Under the pieces are notes generated by a model. It had not been told where the DNA came from. It saw only the letters and a list, made by a program, of their open reading frames with translations, and ran no database searches. From positions 1-64,000 of the forward strand of contig MKJX01000171.1 in assembly GCA_001942415.1 (NCBI GenBank): a DNA stretch of 64,000 nucleotides, given 5' to 3'. The DNA comes from Pseudonocardia sp. CNS-139 (GTDB taxonomy: Bacteria; Actinomycetota; Actinomycetes; Mycobacteriales; Pseudonocardiaceae). The position numbers were made by a program, and so were the translations under genes. Positions 18,481 to 27,716 of this stretch are shown one piece after another (positions within the stretch are counted from its first letter, which is position 1; each line of letters opens with the position of its first letter).

Positions 18481-19990
18481 CGCGGCCGCGGCAACAGACC
18501 CGCGAGCAGGCCCCGCTGCGGGCCCGCGACCAGCGGTTCCGGGCCCGCACCGACCTCGGCGAGCACGTCGTTGGCGGCCAGCACGCCCGACACCGCGGCG
18601 CGTTCCATCAGCCCGGTCAGGAACGGCGTGTCGACGTGGTCGCCCGCCACCCGGATGCCGCGCCCCTCTCCGGTGACGCGCAGCCGGGCCGCCGCGCCGC
18701 CCGGCGGGAACGTCGGCGCGGTGGCGGCGATCCGCTCGTGCACGTGGACGACACCCGCCTCGGCCGTCTCGGGCCAGAGCGCGGCCAGCTCGTCGCGCAT
18801 CCGGGCGGTGGCGGTCGCGGCGTCCGGCGCGGTGCACGCGTAGGAGTGCAGCTCGACGACCGCGCCGCCGGTGCGCGCCGCCCACTCCGCGGACGGGCGC
18901 TCCAGCCGCGAGTAGACCGTGACCGAGTCGAGCGTCGGCTCCCGGCTGACCGCGCTGAACGTGGCCCGCTGCGGCGCGACGTCCCGGTCGAGCCACAGCC
19001 GCGTGACGGCGAACGGCGGCGCGACGGGCAGCGCGGCCGCCTTCGCCGCGAGGCCCGGTGCGACGTCGGCGAGCTGCGGCGACCCGGCGACGAGCGCGCG
19101 CAGCGCCGGCGGGTCGGTGGCGAGCACGAGATGGCGCGTCACCAGGTGCTCGCCGCCCAGCTCGACGCGCCAGCGGTGGCCGTCGGCCGGCGCGAGCGCG
19201 TGGGCCGGTGTGCCCGTGCGGACGGTGGCGCCGTGGCGTTCGAGGTGGTCGCGCAACGGCGTCCAGATCGCCGTGTGGTGGTCGGTGGCGGGCGCGTCGA
19301 AGCCGATGCCCGCCGGGTTGCCGAGGAAGTAGTAGTGGAACATCGCGACCAGCTCGGCGGCCGACAGCGCGCCCGGGTCGGCGAAGAACGACCGCGCGAA
19401 CGCCTCGAACAGCATGGCCTGGGCGCGGTCGGACATCCCGAGCGCGGCGAGGAACCCGGCCGCGGGCACGTCGTCGAACGCGGCGGTGGTGCGCTCCCGC
19501 TCGTACGCGAGCAGCTCGGCGGCGCGGCGCTGGTCGGACCGCAGCAGGTCGCGCAGCCCGAGGCTGGGGGAGCGGGCGAAGAGCGCCAGCAGGTTGAACG
19601 GCGCGACCCTCGGCAGGCCGGTGAGGTCCTCCGCCGGCCACTCCCGGGAGATCACCGGGTAGCCCCCGACCGGGCGCAGGAACCCGAGTTCGGGGTCGAT
19701 GCGCCGCAGCAGCGCCCGCCAGGTGTGGTAATGCCGGAAGAAGGCGTGGAACCCGTGCTCCACCAGCTGTTCCGTACCGTCGGGCAGGGTGTCGGGCCAT
19801 GCACCGAGCCGTCCGCCCAGCGCCGGTGCGGCCTCCAGGAGCGTGACGGCGACCCCGCGTTCGGCCAGGACCGTGGCCGCCGCGACGCCCGCGATGCCCC
19901 GCCCACGACCGCGGCCTCGGTGCCCGCCGGGGCCGTGCGGGGCCGGCTCGGATCGGCCGGGACGACCACCCGCGGGCGCATGCGACTCAC
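18477..19990 (-). CDS. CrtU/protoporphyrinogen-oxidase-like FAD-dependent oxidoreductase
   Basis: The N-terminus encodes EAAVVGG(G)IAGVAAATVLAE, a Rossmann FAD motif, interrupted at 19897-19900 where one G of a five-G run is missing. Then come LGGRLGAWPDTLPDGTEQLV and EHGFHAFFRHYHTWRALLRR, the signature of the carotenoid desaturase/isorenieratene synthase branch, and a C-terminal FAD-contact region VAGDHVDTPFLTGLMERAAVSGV. It is about 505 residues. No phytoene synthase or other carotenoid gene is nearby, so the substrate is unknown. The start is GTG 19990 or ATG 19981. Its stop overlaps the start of the polymerase gene by four bases, an unusual pairing. Confidence 0.72.
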
Positions 19991-20061
19991 GCGGGCGACC
20001 CTATGCCCGCCCACCGACAGCCGGCCGGAACACGCGCGATCGACATGGTGTTGTCCGGGCC

Positions 20062-20894
20062 ATGACGGTCGAACTGGGTCGGTACGGCATCTGGCGGCGG
20101 GGCAGCGCGGTGAGCCCGGAGTTCGCGGCCGAGGCGGAGGCGCTGGGCTACGGCGCGATCTGGCTGGGCGGCTCGCCCGACGGCGATCTGCAGGGCGCGG
20201 AGTCGCTGCTCGCGGCCACGGAGCGCATCGCGGTCGCCACGGGCATCGTGAACATGTGGAAGACGCCCGCCGAGGAGGTGGCCGCGTCCTACCACCGGAT
20301 CGAGGCGAAGTACCCCGGGCGGTTCCTGCTCGGCCTCGGGATCGGGCACCCGGAGGCGACGAAGGAGTACCGCAGCCCCTACGCGACGATGGTCGAGTAC
20401 CTCGACCGGCTCGACGAGGCGAACGTCCCGGCCGAGGGCCGCGCGCTCGCCGCGCTCGGGCCCAAGGCGCTGCGCCTGGCCGCCGACCGCACCGCCGGCA
20501 CCCACCCCTACCTGACACCGCCCGAGCACTCCCGGGAGGCCCGCGCGGTCGTCGGGCCGGGCGTGCTGGTGCGCCCGAGCAGAAGGTGGTGCTGGACACC
20601 GACGCGGAGCGGGCCCGCGCGATCGGCCGCCCGGTCGTCGACAAGCCCTACCTGCACCTCGTGAACTACCGGTCCAACCTGCTGCGCCTCGGCTGGACCG
20701 AGCAGGACCTCGCCGACGGCGGCAGCGACGCGCTGATCGACGCGCTCGTCGTGCACGGCGACCTGGAGACCGTCGCGGCCGGGCTCACCGCCCACCTCGA
20801 CGCCGGCGCCGACCACGTCTGCGCCCAGGTGCTGCCCAACGACGCCGACCCGCTCCCCGTGCTGCGCGCGCTCGCGAAGACCCTCGCCCTCTGA
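20062..20894 (+). CDS. LLM-class F420-dependent oxidoreductase
   Basis: A TIM-barrel luciferase-like protein of about 278 residues: LGRYGIWRRGSAVSPEFAAEAEALGYGAIWLG, IAVATGIVNMWKTPAEEVAASYHRIEAKYPGRF and LLGLGIGHPEATKEY are the family blocks (TIGR03620 type). The break near 20573 is a lost G in CTGGT(G)GCGCCC, after which APEQKVVLDTDAE resumes. The C-terminal half has HLVNYRSNLLRLGWTEQDL. It is divergent from the CrtU-like gene, with 71 bp between starts. The substrate is unknown. Confidence 0.83.
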
Positions 20895-20910
20895 CCGTTG
20901 ATCGCCACGG

Positions 20911-20948
20911 CCGGGACATGAGCTGCAGATGTGCAGCTCATGTCCCGG
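20911..20948. terminator. 17-bp perfect hairpin between convergent genes
   Basis: CCGGGACATGAGCTGCA (20911-20927) is perfectly complementary to 20932-20948 around a GATG loop, and TGATC/GATCA flank it at 20899 and 20956. It lies between the stops at 20894 and 20965, and serves as a bidirectional terminator candidate. Confidence 0.75.
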
Positions 20949-20964
20949 TTCCGGAGATCATGGG

Positions 20965-22450
20965 TCAGCGTTCGACGCCCGAGGGTTGCACCGGCGGCCC
21001 GCCGACCCCGCAGTGCGCGCACTCCTCGATCCGCACGCCGCCCGGCGGCACCGGCGGCTCGGGCCCGCGCGGGCGCCGGATCATCACGAACGACAGCACC
21101 GCGGCGCCGGCCAGCAGCCCGGCGCCGATCATCATCGCCGTCCGGAACCCGGCGTCGAACGCCACCGGGTCGGTGTAGACCTCGCCGGTGATCCCCGCGA
21201 CGCCCGGGATCACGGCCACCGCGAGCAGCCCGGCCGCGCGCGCCACCGCGTTGTTGACGCCGGACGCGGAGCCCGCGAAGCGGTCGGGCGCCGAGTCGAG
21301 CACGGTGGACGTCAGCGGCGCGACGGTGAGCGCGAGCCCGGCGCCGAACACCACCACGCCCGGCAGCACGTCGGTGAGCAGGGACGCGTCCGGCCCCACC
21401 CGCAGCAGGAGCAGCAGCCCGGCGGCGCTCACGAGCGGCCCGACCGTCATCGGCAGCCGCGGCCCGATCCGCCCGGCGAGCGCGCCCGCGCGGGCGGAGA
21501 ACGCCAGCATGATCAGCGTGACGGGCAGCAGCGCCGAGCCGGCGACGAGCGGGCTGAACCCGGCCACCACCTGCAGCTGCAGCACGAGCAGCAGGAACAC
21601 CACGCCCAGCGCGCCGTAGATGAGCACGGTGGCCAGGTTGGCGGCGCTGAACGTCGGGTTGCGGAAGAGCGCGGGCGGCACCAGCGGGTGCGGCGACCGC
21701 ATCTCCACCACTACGAACACGGCCAGGGCCACCACCCCGACGACCGTGGTGACGAGCGCCGCCGGGTCCATGCCGCCGGCCAGCTCGGTGAGCCCGAACG
21801 TCAGCGCGCCGAGCCCGAGGACCGCGAGCACGGTGCCGGTGATGTCGAGCCCCGGCGCGGACTCGGGATCGCGGCTCTCCGGCACGTGCCGCAGCGCGAC
21901 CACCACGACCACCGCCGCGAGCGGCAGGTTGATGAGGAACACCGCGCGCCACGTCCACTCGACGAGCCAGCCGCCCAGGAACGGGCCGACGGCGCCGGCG
22001 ATCCCGCCGAGCCCGGACCACGCGCCGACCGCGGCGGCCCGGTCCGGCCCGTGGAACGACGCCGAGATCAGCGCCAGGCTGCCGGGCGTGAGCAGCGCGC
22101 CGCCGACGCCCTGCAGCGCGCGCCACGATGAGCGTCTCGATGTTGGGGGCGAGCCGCAGGCCAGCGAGCGACCGCGAACCAGACCACGCCGATCACGAGA
22201 CCCGCCGCCGCCCGTAGTGGTCGCCGAGCGAGCCGCCCAGCAGGATCAGCGACGCGAGCGTGAGCGTGTAGGCGTTGACGGTCCACTGGAGGCCGGCGAA
22301 GTCGGCGCCGAGGTCGGTGCCGATCCGTTCCAGCGCGACGTTGACGACGGTGCCGTCGATCATCACGAGGCCGGAGCCGAGCACGGTGGTGCCGAGCACC
22401 CACCGGCCCCTGGCCGTGCCCATCCGCACCTCGCCCGCGTCCGCAGCCAT
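20965..22450 (-). CDS. DHA2-type MFS drug exporter (EmrB/QacA family)
   Basis: A 14-helix MFS protein. The start MAADAGEVRMGTARGRWVLG leads to the first helix with VMIDGTVVNVALERIG (family motif LDxTIVNVALP-like), LQWTVNAYTLTLASLILLGGSLGDHYGRRRV (motif A) and ARALQGVGGALLTPGSLALI (motif C region), then FLINLPLAAVVVVVALRHVP. Breaks cluster at about 22128 (one GC unit lost), 22161-22172 (two CC to C losses) and 22198. A cysteine pair ECAHC lies in the C-terminal tail. It probably exports a hydrophobic cation or antibiotic. Confidence 0.83.
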
Positions 22451-22480
22451 GGGCCGTAGCGTAGGGCCGGACTCCCGTTC

Positions 22481-22496
22481 CGTGACGCCGGTCACG
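22481..22496. promoter_or_regulatory. Crp/GlxR-like palindrome upstream of the MFS gene
   Basis: CGTGAC-GCCG-GTCACG fits GTGA-N6-TCAC, the core of actinobacterial Crp sites. It lies 30 bp before the exporter start. The rest of 22452-22680 shows no gene. A weaker GTGAC-N5-GTCAC occurs at 22617-22631. Confidence 0.3.
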
Positions 22497-22681
22497 CCCG
22501 TCGCGACGCCCACGCGCGGTTGCCGCGGACGCCTCACCCGGGAGAGTGGCCGGGCCGCCGGTTGCCTCCCGGGACCCGTCCGCGACCCATGATCTACGAC
22601 ACCCAGTGAACGACCCGTGACTGCCCGTCACCTCCGTGGGTTCCCGTCGTTTGACCTGTGCAGGGATCAGGGGAGGTGACG

Positions 22682-23383
22682 ATGGGCAGACACGTCCGGG
22701 CCGGGGCCCGCCGTGCGTCCGCCGCCCGGGTGGCGATCGCGGGCGCGGTTGTCGTCGCGGCGGCCGTGGCGGTGGGCGGGCTGGGAGCGGCGCACAGCGG
22801 CGGTACGGCCGCGGCCGCGCCGGCCGCGGCCACCAGGACCGTGCCCGCCCAGGCCGGCCCCACCCCCGCGGCGCCGCGCGCGGCGCCCGACGAGCAGGCC
22901 GCGCCGACCACCCGGTCCCGCCCGCAGCCCGCGCCGAGCACCACCGCCGCCCGGCTGCCCACCCCGACGCGCGCCGCCGCCTCGGGCGGGTCCGGCGCCG
23001 CGCCGATCATCCAGCCGGCCCCGGAACGCGTGAGCGGCACGCCGTGCACGCCGACGGCCCGCGCGTGCGTCGACCGCGACGCCCGGATGGCGTGGCTGAT
23101 CGACAACGGCCGGGTCGTGCGCGGGCCGGTGCCGATCCAGACCGGCGACCGCGACACGCCCACGCCGCTGGGCACGTTCTCCGTGCAGTGGAAGGCCGAG
23201 CAGTACACGAGCCGCGAGTTCCTGACGCAGATGCCGTACTCGGTGTTCTTCGCCGACGGCGGCATCGGGTTCCACGAGGGCCGGCAGGACACACCGTCGG
23301 CCGGCTGCGTGAAGCTGGTGCACGAGGACGCCGTGGCCTGGTTCGACTTCCTCCAGATCGGCAACGAGGTCCAGATTCGCTGA
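22682..23383 (+). CDS. Secreted L,D-transpeptidase (YkuD domain)
   Basis: A 233-residue protein with an N-terminal signal/anchor (VAIAGAVVVAAAVAVGGLGA) and a long Pro/Ala/Thr-rich linker (residues about 40-115). The catalytic domain begins CTPTARACVDRDARMAWLID and contains TPLGTFSVQWK and the YkuD catalytic motif GIGFHEGRQDTPSAGCVKL (His and Cys). It would form 3-3 crosslinks in peptidoglycan or attach proteins to it. The ATG is preceded by a strong Shine-Dalgarno GGGGAGGTGA. No breaks. Confidence 0.85.
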   Translation: MGRHVRAGARRASAARVAIAGAVVVAAAVAVGGLGAAHSGGTAAAAPAAATRTVPAQAGPTPAAPRAAPDEQAAPTTRSRPQPAPSTTAARLPTPTRAAASGGSGAAPIIQPAPERVSGTPCTPTARACVDRDARMAWLIDNGRVVRGPVPIQTGDRDTPTPLGTFSVQWKAEQYTSREFLTQMPYSVFFADGGIGFHEGRQDTPSAGCVKLVHEDAVAWFDFLQIGNEVQIR

Positions 23384-23402
23384 TCTCGGTCCCCCACAGC
23401 GC

Positions 23403-23420
23403 TTCTACCTGAAGTAGAAT
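23403..23420. promoter_or_regulatory. BlaI-type operator overlapping a -10 box
   Basis: TTCTAC-CTGAA-GTAGAA (23403-23419) is a perfect 6-5-6 inverted repeat just before the BlaI-family GTG at 23427. TAGAAT at 23415-23420 could be the -10, so transcription would start about at the GTG (leaderless) and be blocked by repressor. Confidence 0.55.
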
Positions 23421-23426
23421 GGCCGC

Positions 23427-23768
23427 GTGCCGACTCTGGGTGAACTCGAACGCGCCGTCATGGAGACCCTCTGGTCGGCCGGCGGGCCGGTCACGGCGCG
23501 CGACGTCCAGGACGCGCTGGCGCACCGCGAGCTGGCCACCACCACCGTGCTCACCGTGCTCGGCCGGCTGGAGCGCAAGGGCCTCGTCACCCGGGAACGG
23601 GAGGGCCGCGCCCACCGCTACCGGGCCGTGGCCAGCCGCGAGGACCACGTGGCCGAGCTGATGCGCGACGCGCTCGACGCCGCACCGGACCGCGGGGCGG
23701 CGCTCGCCCGCTTCCTCGGCTCCATCCCCGAGGACGAACGCGCGAAGCTGCGGGACCTGCTGGACTGA
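23427..23768 (+). CDS. BlaI/MecI/CopY-family repressor
   Basis: A 113-residue winged-helix protein: LGELERAVMETLWSAGGPVTARDVQDAL, TTTVLTVLGRLERKGLVTREREGRAHRYRAV and a C-terminal dimerisation helix GSIPEDERAKLRDLLD. It is the typical partner of an M56 membrane metalloprotease, here encoded 45 bp downstream. In the Bla system the protease cleaves the repressor on antibiotic or cell-wall signals. The upstream L,D-transpeptidase gene makes a cell-wall link plausible. The operator sits directly before the start. Confidence 0.87.
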   Translation: MPTLGELERAVMETLWSAGGPVTARDVQDALAHRELATTTVLTVLGRLERKGLVTREREGRAHRYRAVASREDHVAELMRDALDAAPDRGAALARFLGSIPEDERAKLRDLLD

Positions 23769-23813
23769 GGCCCCCGGACCGCCGCCCGCAACCGGCTGTC
23801 ATCCTGGTACATC

Positions 23814-24716
23814 GTGGAGAGCACGGCACTGGGGCTGCTGGTGCTGGGAGTGCTGCTCGCCGAACCGGTGAGCCGGGCGCTCGCCGGCGCCCACTGGCCG
23901 GCCCGCGACCCGGTCGGCGCGCTGCTGGCGTGGCAGGCCGTGGGGCTCGCGGGCGGGCTCGCGCTGCTCGGCTCCGGCGTCGTCTACGGCCTCGCCCCGC
24001 TCGGCCCCTCCCTCCCCGTCGCGTTCCGCACCGCGGTCGACACCCTCGCCGCCGGACGGCTCCCCGCGCTCGGCGTCACGCACGTGCTGGCCCTGCTCGC
24101 CGCGCTGGCGCTGGCGCTGCGGCTGGTCTCCGTGCTCGTCGCCGTCACCGTGCGCACGCTGCGCGCCCGGCAGCGCCACCGCGACCTGCTGGACCTGCTC
24201 GGCACGCCGTGGCCGGCCGTGCCCGGCGCGCGGGTGCTCGACCACCCGGTCCCGGTGGCGTACTGCCTGCCGGGGCTGCGGTCGCGGCTCGTCGTGTCGG
24301 CCGGGGTGCTCGACGCCCTCGACCCGCCCGCCGTCCGGGCCGTGCTCGCGCACGAGCAGGCCCACCTGCGGGAACGCCACGACCTCGTCGTGCTGCCGTT
24401 CGTCGCGTGGGGCGCGACGGCGCCGTTCGTGCGCGGGATGGTGTGCGCCCAGGTCGCCGTGGCCGCGCTGATCGAGATGCGCGCCGATGACGTCGCCGCC
24501 TCCGCGGTGACGGCACGGCAGCTCACCGGCGCCCTCCGCACGATGGGCGGCGCCGCCCCGGCCGCCGCGCTCAGCTCCTTCACCGACGCGCTCGACACCC
24601 GCCTGCACCGGATCACCGAGCCTCCGCGCCCGCTGCCGCTCGCCGTCCAGGTGCTGGTGCGGCTCGCGGCGGCGGGGCTGGTCGGCATCCCGACGCTGCT
24701 GCTCCTGATGCCGTAG
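23814..24716 (+). CDS. M56-family membrane zinc metallopeptidase (BlaR1-like, no sensor domain)
   Basis: A 300-residue protein with hydrophobic helices at about residues 3-20, 37-58, 82-110 and 275-300. The zinc motif AHEQAHLRERHD (HExxH) lies near residue 180, and EMRADD, the third ligand region, near residue 222. The cytosolic/loop part has RQRHRDLLDLLG and VAYCLPGLRSRLVVSAGVL. Length matches short actinobacterial M56 proteins that lack the penicillin-binding sensor of BlaR1. It should cleave the adjacent BlaI-like repressor on an unknown signal. Confidence 0.85.
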   Translation: MESTALGLLVLGVLLAEPVSRALAGAHWPARDPVGALLAWQAVGLAGGLALLGSGVVYGLAPLGPSLPVAFRTAVDTLAAGRLPALGVTHVLALLAALALALRLVSVLVAVTVRTLRARQRHRDLLDLLGTPWPAVPGARVLDHPVPVAYCLPGLRSRLVVSAGVLDALDPPAVRAVLAHEQAHLRERHDLVVLPFVAWGATAPFVRGMVCAQVAVAALIEMRADDVAASAVTARQLTGALRTMGGAAPAAALSSFTDALDTRLHRITEPPRPLPLAVQVLVRLAAAGLVGIPTLLLLMP

Positions 24717-24720
24717 CGGC

Positions 24721-25620
24721 TCAGAGTCGCCCGTTCGCCCGCAGCACCTGCAACGCCCGCACGGTCGCGTGGCCGCGCCACTCCAGGGCGCCGGCCGGGG
24801 AGAACACGGCGTACTCGACGCGCCAGCCGCCGTCGGCCTGCTGCCCGGCCGCGAGCCGGCGCAGCTCCGCGTCGATCTGTTCCGTCCGGAACAGCGCCCG
24901 CACCGGCCGGTCCGGGACCGGTGCGATGTCCAGGGGACGGATCGCCTCGGCGGCAGTGCCGCCCTCCACCGGGACGATCCCGTCGGCGGGGACGAACCGG
25001 CCGAGCCGCTCCAGCACCGCGGTCTCGCCCGCCGCGTCGAGCAGCCGCAACGCGAACGCGAGCACGAGCGCGTGCGGTGGCTCGTCGGCCGCGGCGACGT
25101 TCCGCGCCGCCTCGACGCAGTACGCCGTGGCCCGAGCGAGCCACGGGTGCGCGGCGACCGCCGGGTCGTGCCGGGCGGTGGCGTGGGCGCAGGCGGCGAC
25201 GATCGCGGTGATCTGCAGCGACGAGCCGTCCTGCGCGGCGCCCTGCGTCCACCACGTCGCGGTGCCCGCCGGGTCCGGGACGGGCAACGCGAACGGCAGC
25301 CCGCCGTCCGGGAGCGACACCGACGCGAGCCAGTCGCACAACGCCGCGGCGTCAGGGCTGGTCGCGGGCCCGATCTCGGCGAACACCTCGAACGCGTGCA
25401 GCGCCGCGCCCGGCTGGCTCGACCCCGAGCGCAGGTCGGGTTCCAGGCCCCAGCCGTAGCCGCCGTCCGGGTTGCGGTAGCCGGCGAGCGCGGCCAGCGC
25501 CTCCTGCGGGGTGGAGGTGCCCAGGAACAGGCCCGCCCGCCGGCGGTCGAGCAGCCGGGCGTGGCCGGCGAGGAAGTCGACGGCCGCGGTCCCGTCGACG
25601 GTGGTGTCCGTGCTGGTCAT
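24721..25620 (-). CDS. Alpha/alpha-toroid protein (prenyltransferase/squalene-cyclase repeat-like)
   Basis: A 299-residue soluble protein with repeated short motifs NPDGGYGWGLEPDL, LPDGGLPFALP and QADGGWRVEY, which resemble the QW-like repeats of prenyltransferase beta subunits and squalene cyclases. No DxDD or other cyclase catalytic motif is visible, so it may be a non-catalytic relative. ATG at 25620 follows the family N-terminus. No breaks. It converges with the M56 gene with only 4 bp between stops. Confidence 0.6.
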   Translation of the reverse strand: MTSTDTTVDGTAAVDFLAGHARLLDRRRAGLFLGTSTPQEALAALAGYRNPDGGYGWGLEPDLRSGSSQPGAALHAFEVFAEIGPATSPDAAALCDWLASVSLPDGGLPFALPVPDPAGTATWWTQGAAQDGSSLQITAIVAACAHATARHDPAVAAHPWLARATAYCVEAARNVAAADEPPHALVLAFALRLLDAAGETAVLERLGRFVPADGIVPVEGGTAAEAIRPLDIAPVPDRPVRALFRTEQIDAELRRLAAGQQADGGWRVEYAVFSPAGALEWRGHATVRALQVLRANGRL

Positions 25621-25662
25621 GGCCCCAGCTTCGGCCGGCGGACGGTGCCTGTCGTGAACGTT

Positions 25663-26698
25663 TCAGACGTCTCGCAGGGGCGCGCCCGCCCGGCGCAGCG
25701 TGCCCAGCGCCTCCGCCCACGACCGCCACAGGCTCGTCTCGTGGTAGGGCACCCCGATCTCCGCGCAGAACTCCCGCACGACCGGCCGGGCCCGGCGCAG
25801 GTTGGGCGTCGGCATGGACGGGAAGAGGTGGTGCTCGATCTGGTGGTTGAGCCCGCCGAGCGCGACGTGCAGCAGGCCGTCGGTGAGCGCGCCGCCGCGC
25901 ACGTTGCGCGCGGTGACGACCTGCTTGCGCAGGAAGTCGAGGCGCTCGGTGGGCATCTCCATGCCCTTGTGGTTGGGCGCGAAGATCGAGCCGAGGTAGA
26001 GGCCGAAGAGGCCTGTGCAGCGCGGAGAACGCGATCGCGAGCCCCGGCGGCGGCGCACACGAACAGGGCGGTCAGGTAGCCGACGGCGTGCAGGGCGAGC
26101 AGCGCCAGCTCCAGCCCGCGCCGCGGCACGGTCGCGCCCTGCGCCCCGAGCAGCCCGCGGACGCTGTTGCGGCGCAGGTCGAGGCCGGCGAGCGTCAGGA
26201 TCGGGAAGAAGAGCGCGGCCTGGTGCCGGTGCACGAACCGCAGGAACCGGCCGGCGTCCGCGCGCAGGGCCTGCTCGCCGGTCCAGACCAGCGCGCCCGG
26301 CTCGACGTCGGGGTCGAGGCCCTCGTGGTTGGGGTTGGCGTGATGCCTGGTGTGCTTGTCCATCCACCAGCCGTACGACATGCCGATGCCCAGGTTGCCC
26401 AGGATCCGGCCGGCCACCGCGGACGGGCGGCGGGTGCGGAACACCTGCCGGTGCGCGACGTCGTGCGCGAGCAGCGCGACCTGCCCGTAGCCGAGTGCCG
26501 CGACGGCGGCCACGAGGAGCTGCCACGCGAGTCGCCGAGAGTGAGGAACGCGGTGACCGTGCCCGCCACCAGGGCGGTGACCAGCAGGAACCGGAGGACG
26601 TAGTAGCCGGGGCGGCGGCGCATGAGCCCGGCCGCGGCGACCCGCTCGGAGAGGCGCGCGAAGTCGCTGCCGCGGCGAACGGCGGTGTCGATCGTCAT
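25663..26698 (-). CDS. Membrane fatty acid desaturase
   Basis: All three histidine boxes of acyl-lipid/acyl-CoA front-end type desaturases are present: HDVAHRQ, HTRHHANPNH and HQIEHHLFPSMP. The N-terminus FARLSERVAAAGLMRRRPGYYVLRFLLV and the block IFAPNHKGMEMP are conserved. Length after repair is about 345 residues. The frame shifts near 26530 and at two or more points between 26015 and 26045. It would introduce a double bond into membrane lipid acyl chains using ferredoxin or a reductase encoded elsewhere. ATG 26696-26698 is the start. Confidence 0.83.
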
Positions 26699-26868
26699 GG
26701 CCACGAGCCTTCGGCGTGCGGGCCGCCGTGATGAGCCGGTGGACCTCCGAGCCCGGGTAGGGCCTGCCCCCCGTTTTGGCAAGGGCCTTCCCCCGCGCGT
26801 TCACAGCGTCGTCACAGCGATGCTCTGTCACGGTGTGGCCCTCCCCGAATGCTCCCCCGGAGGCGACG

Positions 26869-27699
26869 ATGTCGATCTCGCTCCACACCGGCACCTGCAT
26901 CGCAACCGTCTCCAGCGAGTGGACCGTCTGGGACACCCGCTGCCGCCTCGTCGTCACCGACCCGTGGGCCATGCACAAGGCCCGTTTCGTGCTGGAGGAG
27001 CAGCTCACGCTCATCGACCGGGTCGCGCACCCGGACCGCCGCCGCAGCGTGTCGTCCACCGCGGGCGACCGGGTCGCCGAGCTGCTCGGCCGCACCGTCG
27101 CGCTGCGCCCGTTCCCGTACGGCATCGCGCCGGCCGACGACGGCGCCGACGTGCACCAGCCCGCCCCGGAGCCGTGGCAGCTCGTGCTCGACGCCGCCGC
27201 GCACGGCCGCGAGGACCTGCGGCTGGAACCGGCTGCCTCGCTGCGGGCCTGGACCGCCCAGCTCTGCGCGGAGCTCGTCGCCGAGGTCATGTCCTGCGGG
27301 GTGCTCGTCGCGATCGGCAGCGAGGTCGCGACGTCCGGGCTCGCGCCGATGGGCGGCTGGCGCGTCGAGCTGCGGGACACGCCCGGCGCCGGGTCGACGG
27401 TCGTCGCGATGGACGGCGGCGGGATCTCCCGGCTCTCGACCGTGCGGGTCGGGCAGCAGCGCGGCCGCTCGCCGCTGCACCCCGTGGTGGTGCCGGCGAC
27501 CGGGCGCACGGTCGCACCGGCGTGGCGGTCGGTCACGGTCGCCGCGGCCGACACCCCGTCGGCCAGCGCGGCGTGCGCCGGGGCGGTGCTGCGCGGCACC
27601 GGCGCCCTCGCGTGGCTCGCCGAGCAGGGCCTGCCCGCGATGCTCGTCGGCACCGACGGCACCCAGCACCTGATCGGCCGCTGGCCCGTGGCCGCCTGA
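26869..27699 (+). CDS. Degenerate ApbE-like (FAD:protein FMN transferase family) protein
   Basis: A 276-residue protein with ApbE-like blocks: WTVWDTRCRLVVTDPWAMHKA at the N-terminus, GVLVAIGSEVATSGLAPMGGW in the middle and HPVVVPATGRTV...WRSVTVAAADTPSASAACAGAVL near the end, which correspond to the VNLGGD, HIxDPxTG and ADxASTA regions. The usual GGIAKG and catalytic/metal-binding acidic residues are not recognisable, so transferase activity is doubtful. ATG 26869 follows a good GGAGGCGAC ribosome-binding site. Upstream sequence 26699-26868 contains a repeated TCACAGCG and no gene. Confidence 0.6.
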   Translation: MSISLHTGTCIATVSSEWTVWDTRCRLVVTDPWAMHKARFVLEEQLTLIDRVAHPDRRRSVSSTAGDRVAELLGRTVALRPFPYGIAPADDGADVHQPAPEPWQLVLDAAAHGREDLRLEPAASLRAWTAQLCAELVAEVMSCGVLVAIGSEVATSGLAPMGGWRVELRDTPGAGSTVVAMDGGGISRLSTVRVGQQRGRSPLHPVVVPATGRTVAPAWRSVTVAAADTPSASAACAGAVLRGTGALAWLAEQGLPAMLVGTDGTQHLIGRWPVAA

Positions 27700-27716
27700 G
27701 CGGCGCCCGGCGAGCG

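Noticed and set aside
22617-22631. GTGAC-N5-GTCAC as a second Crp site
   Set aside because: The half-site spacing is wrong for Crp and it is far from a convincing promoter.
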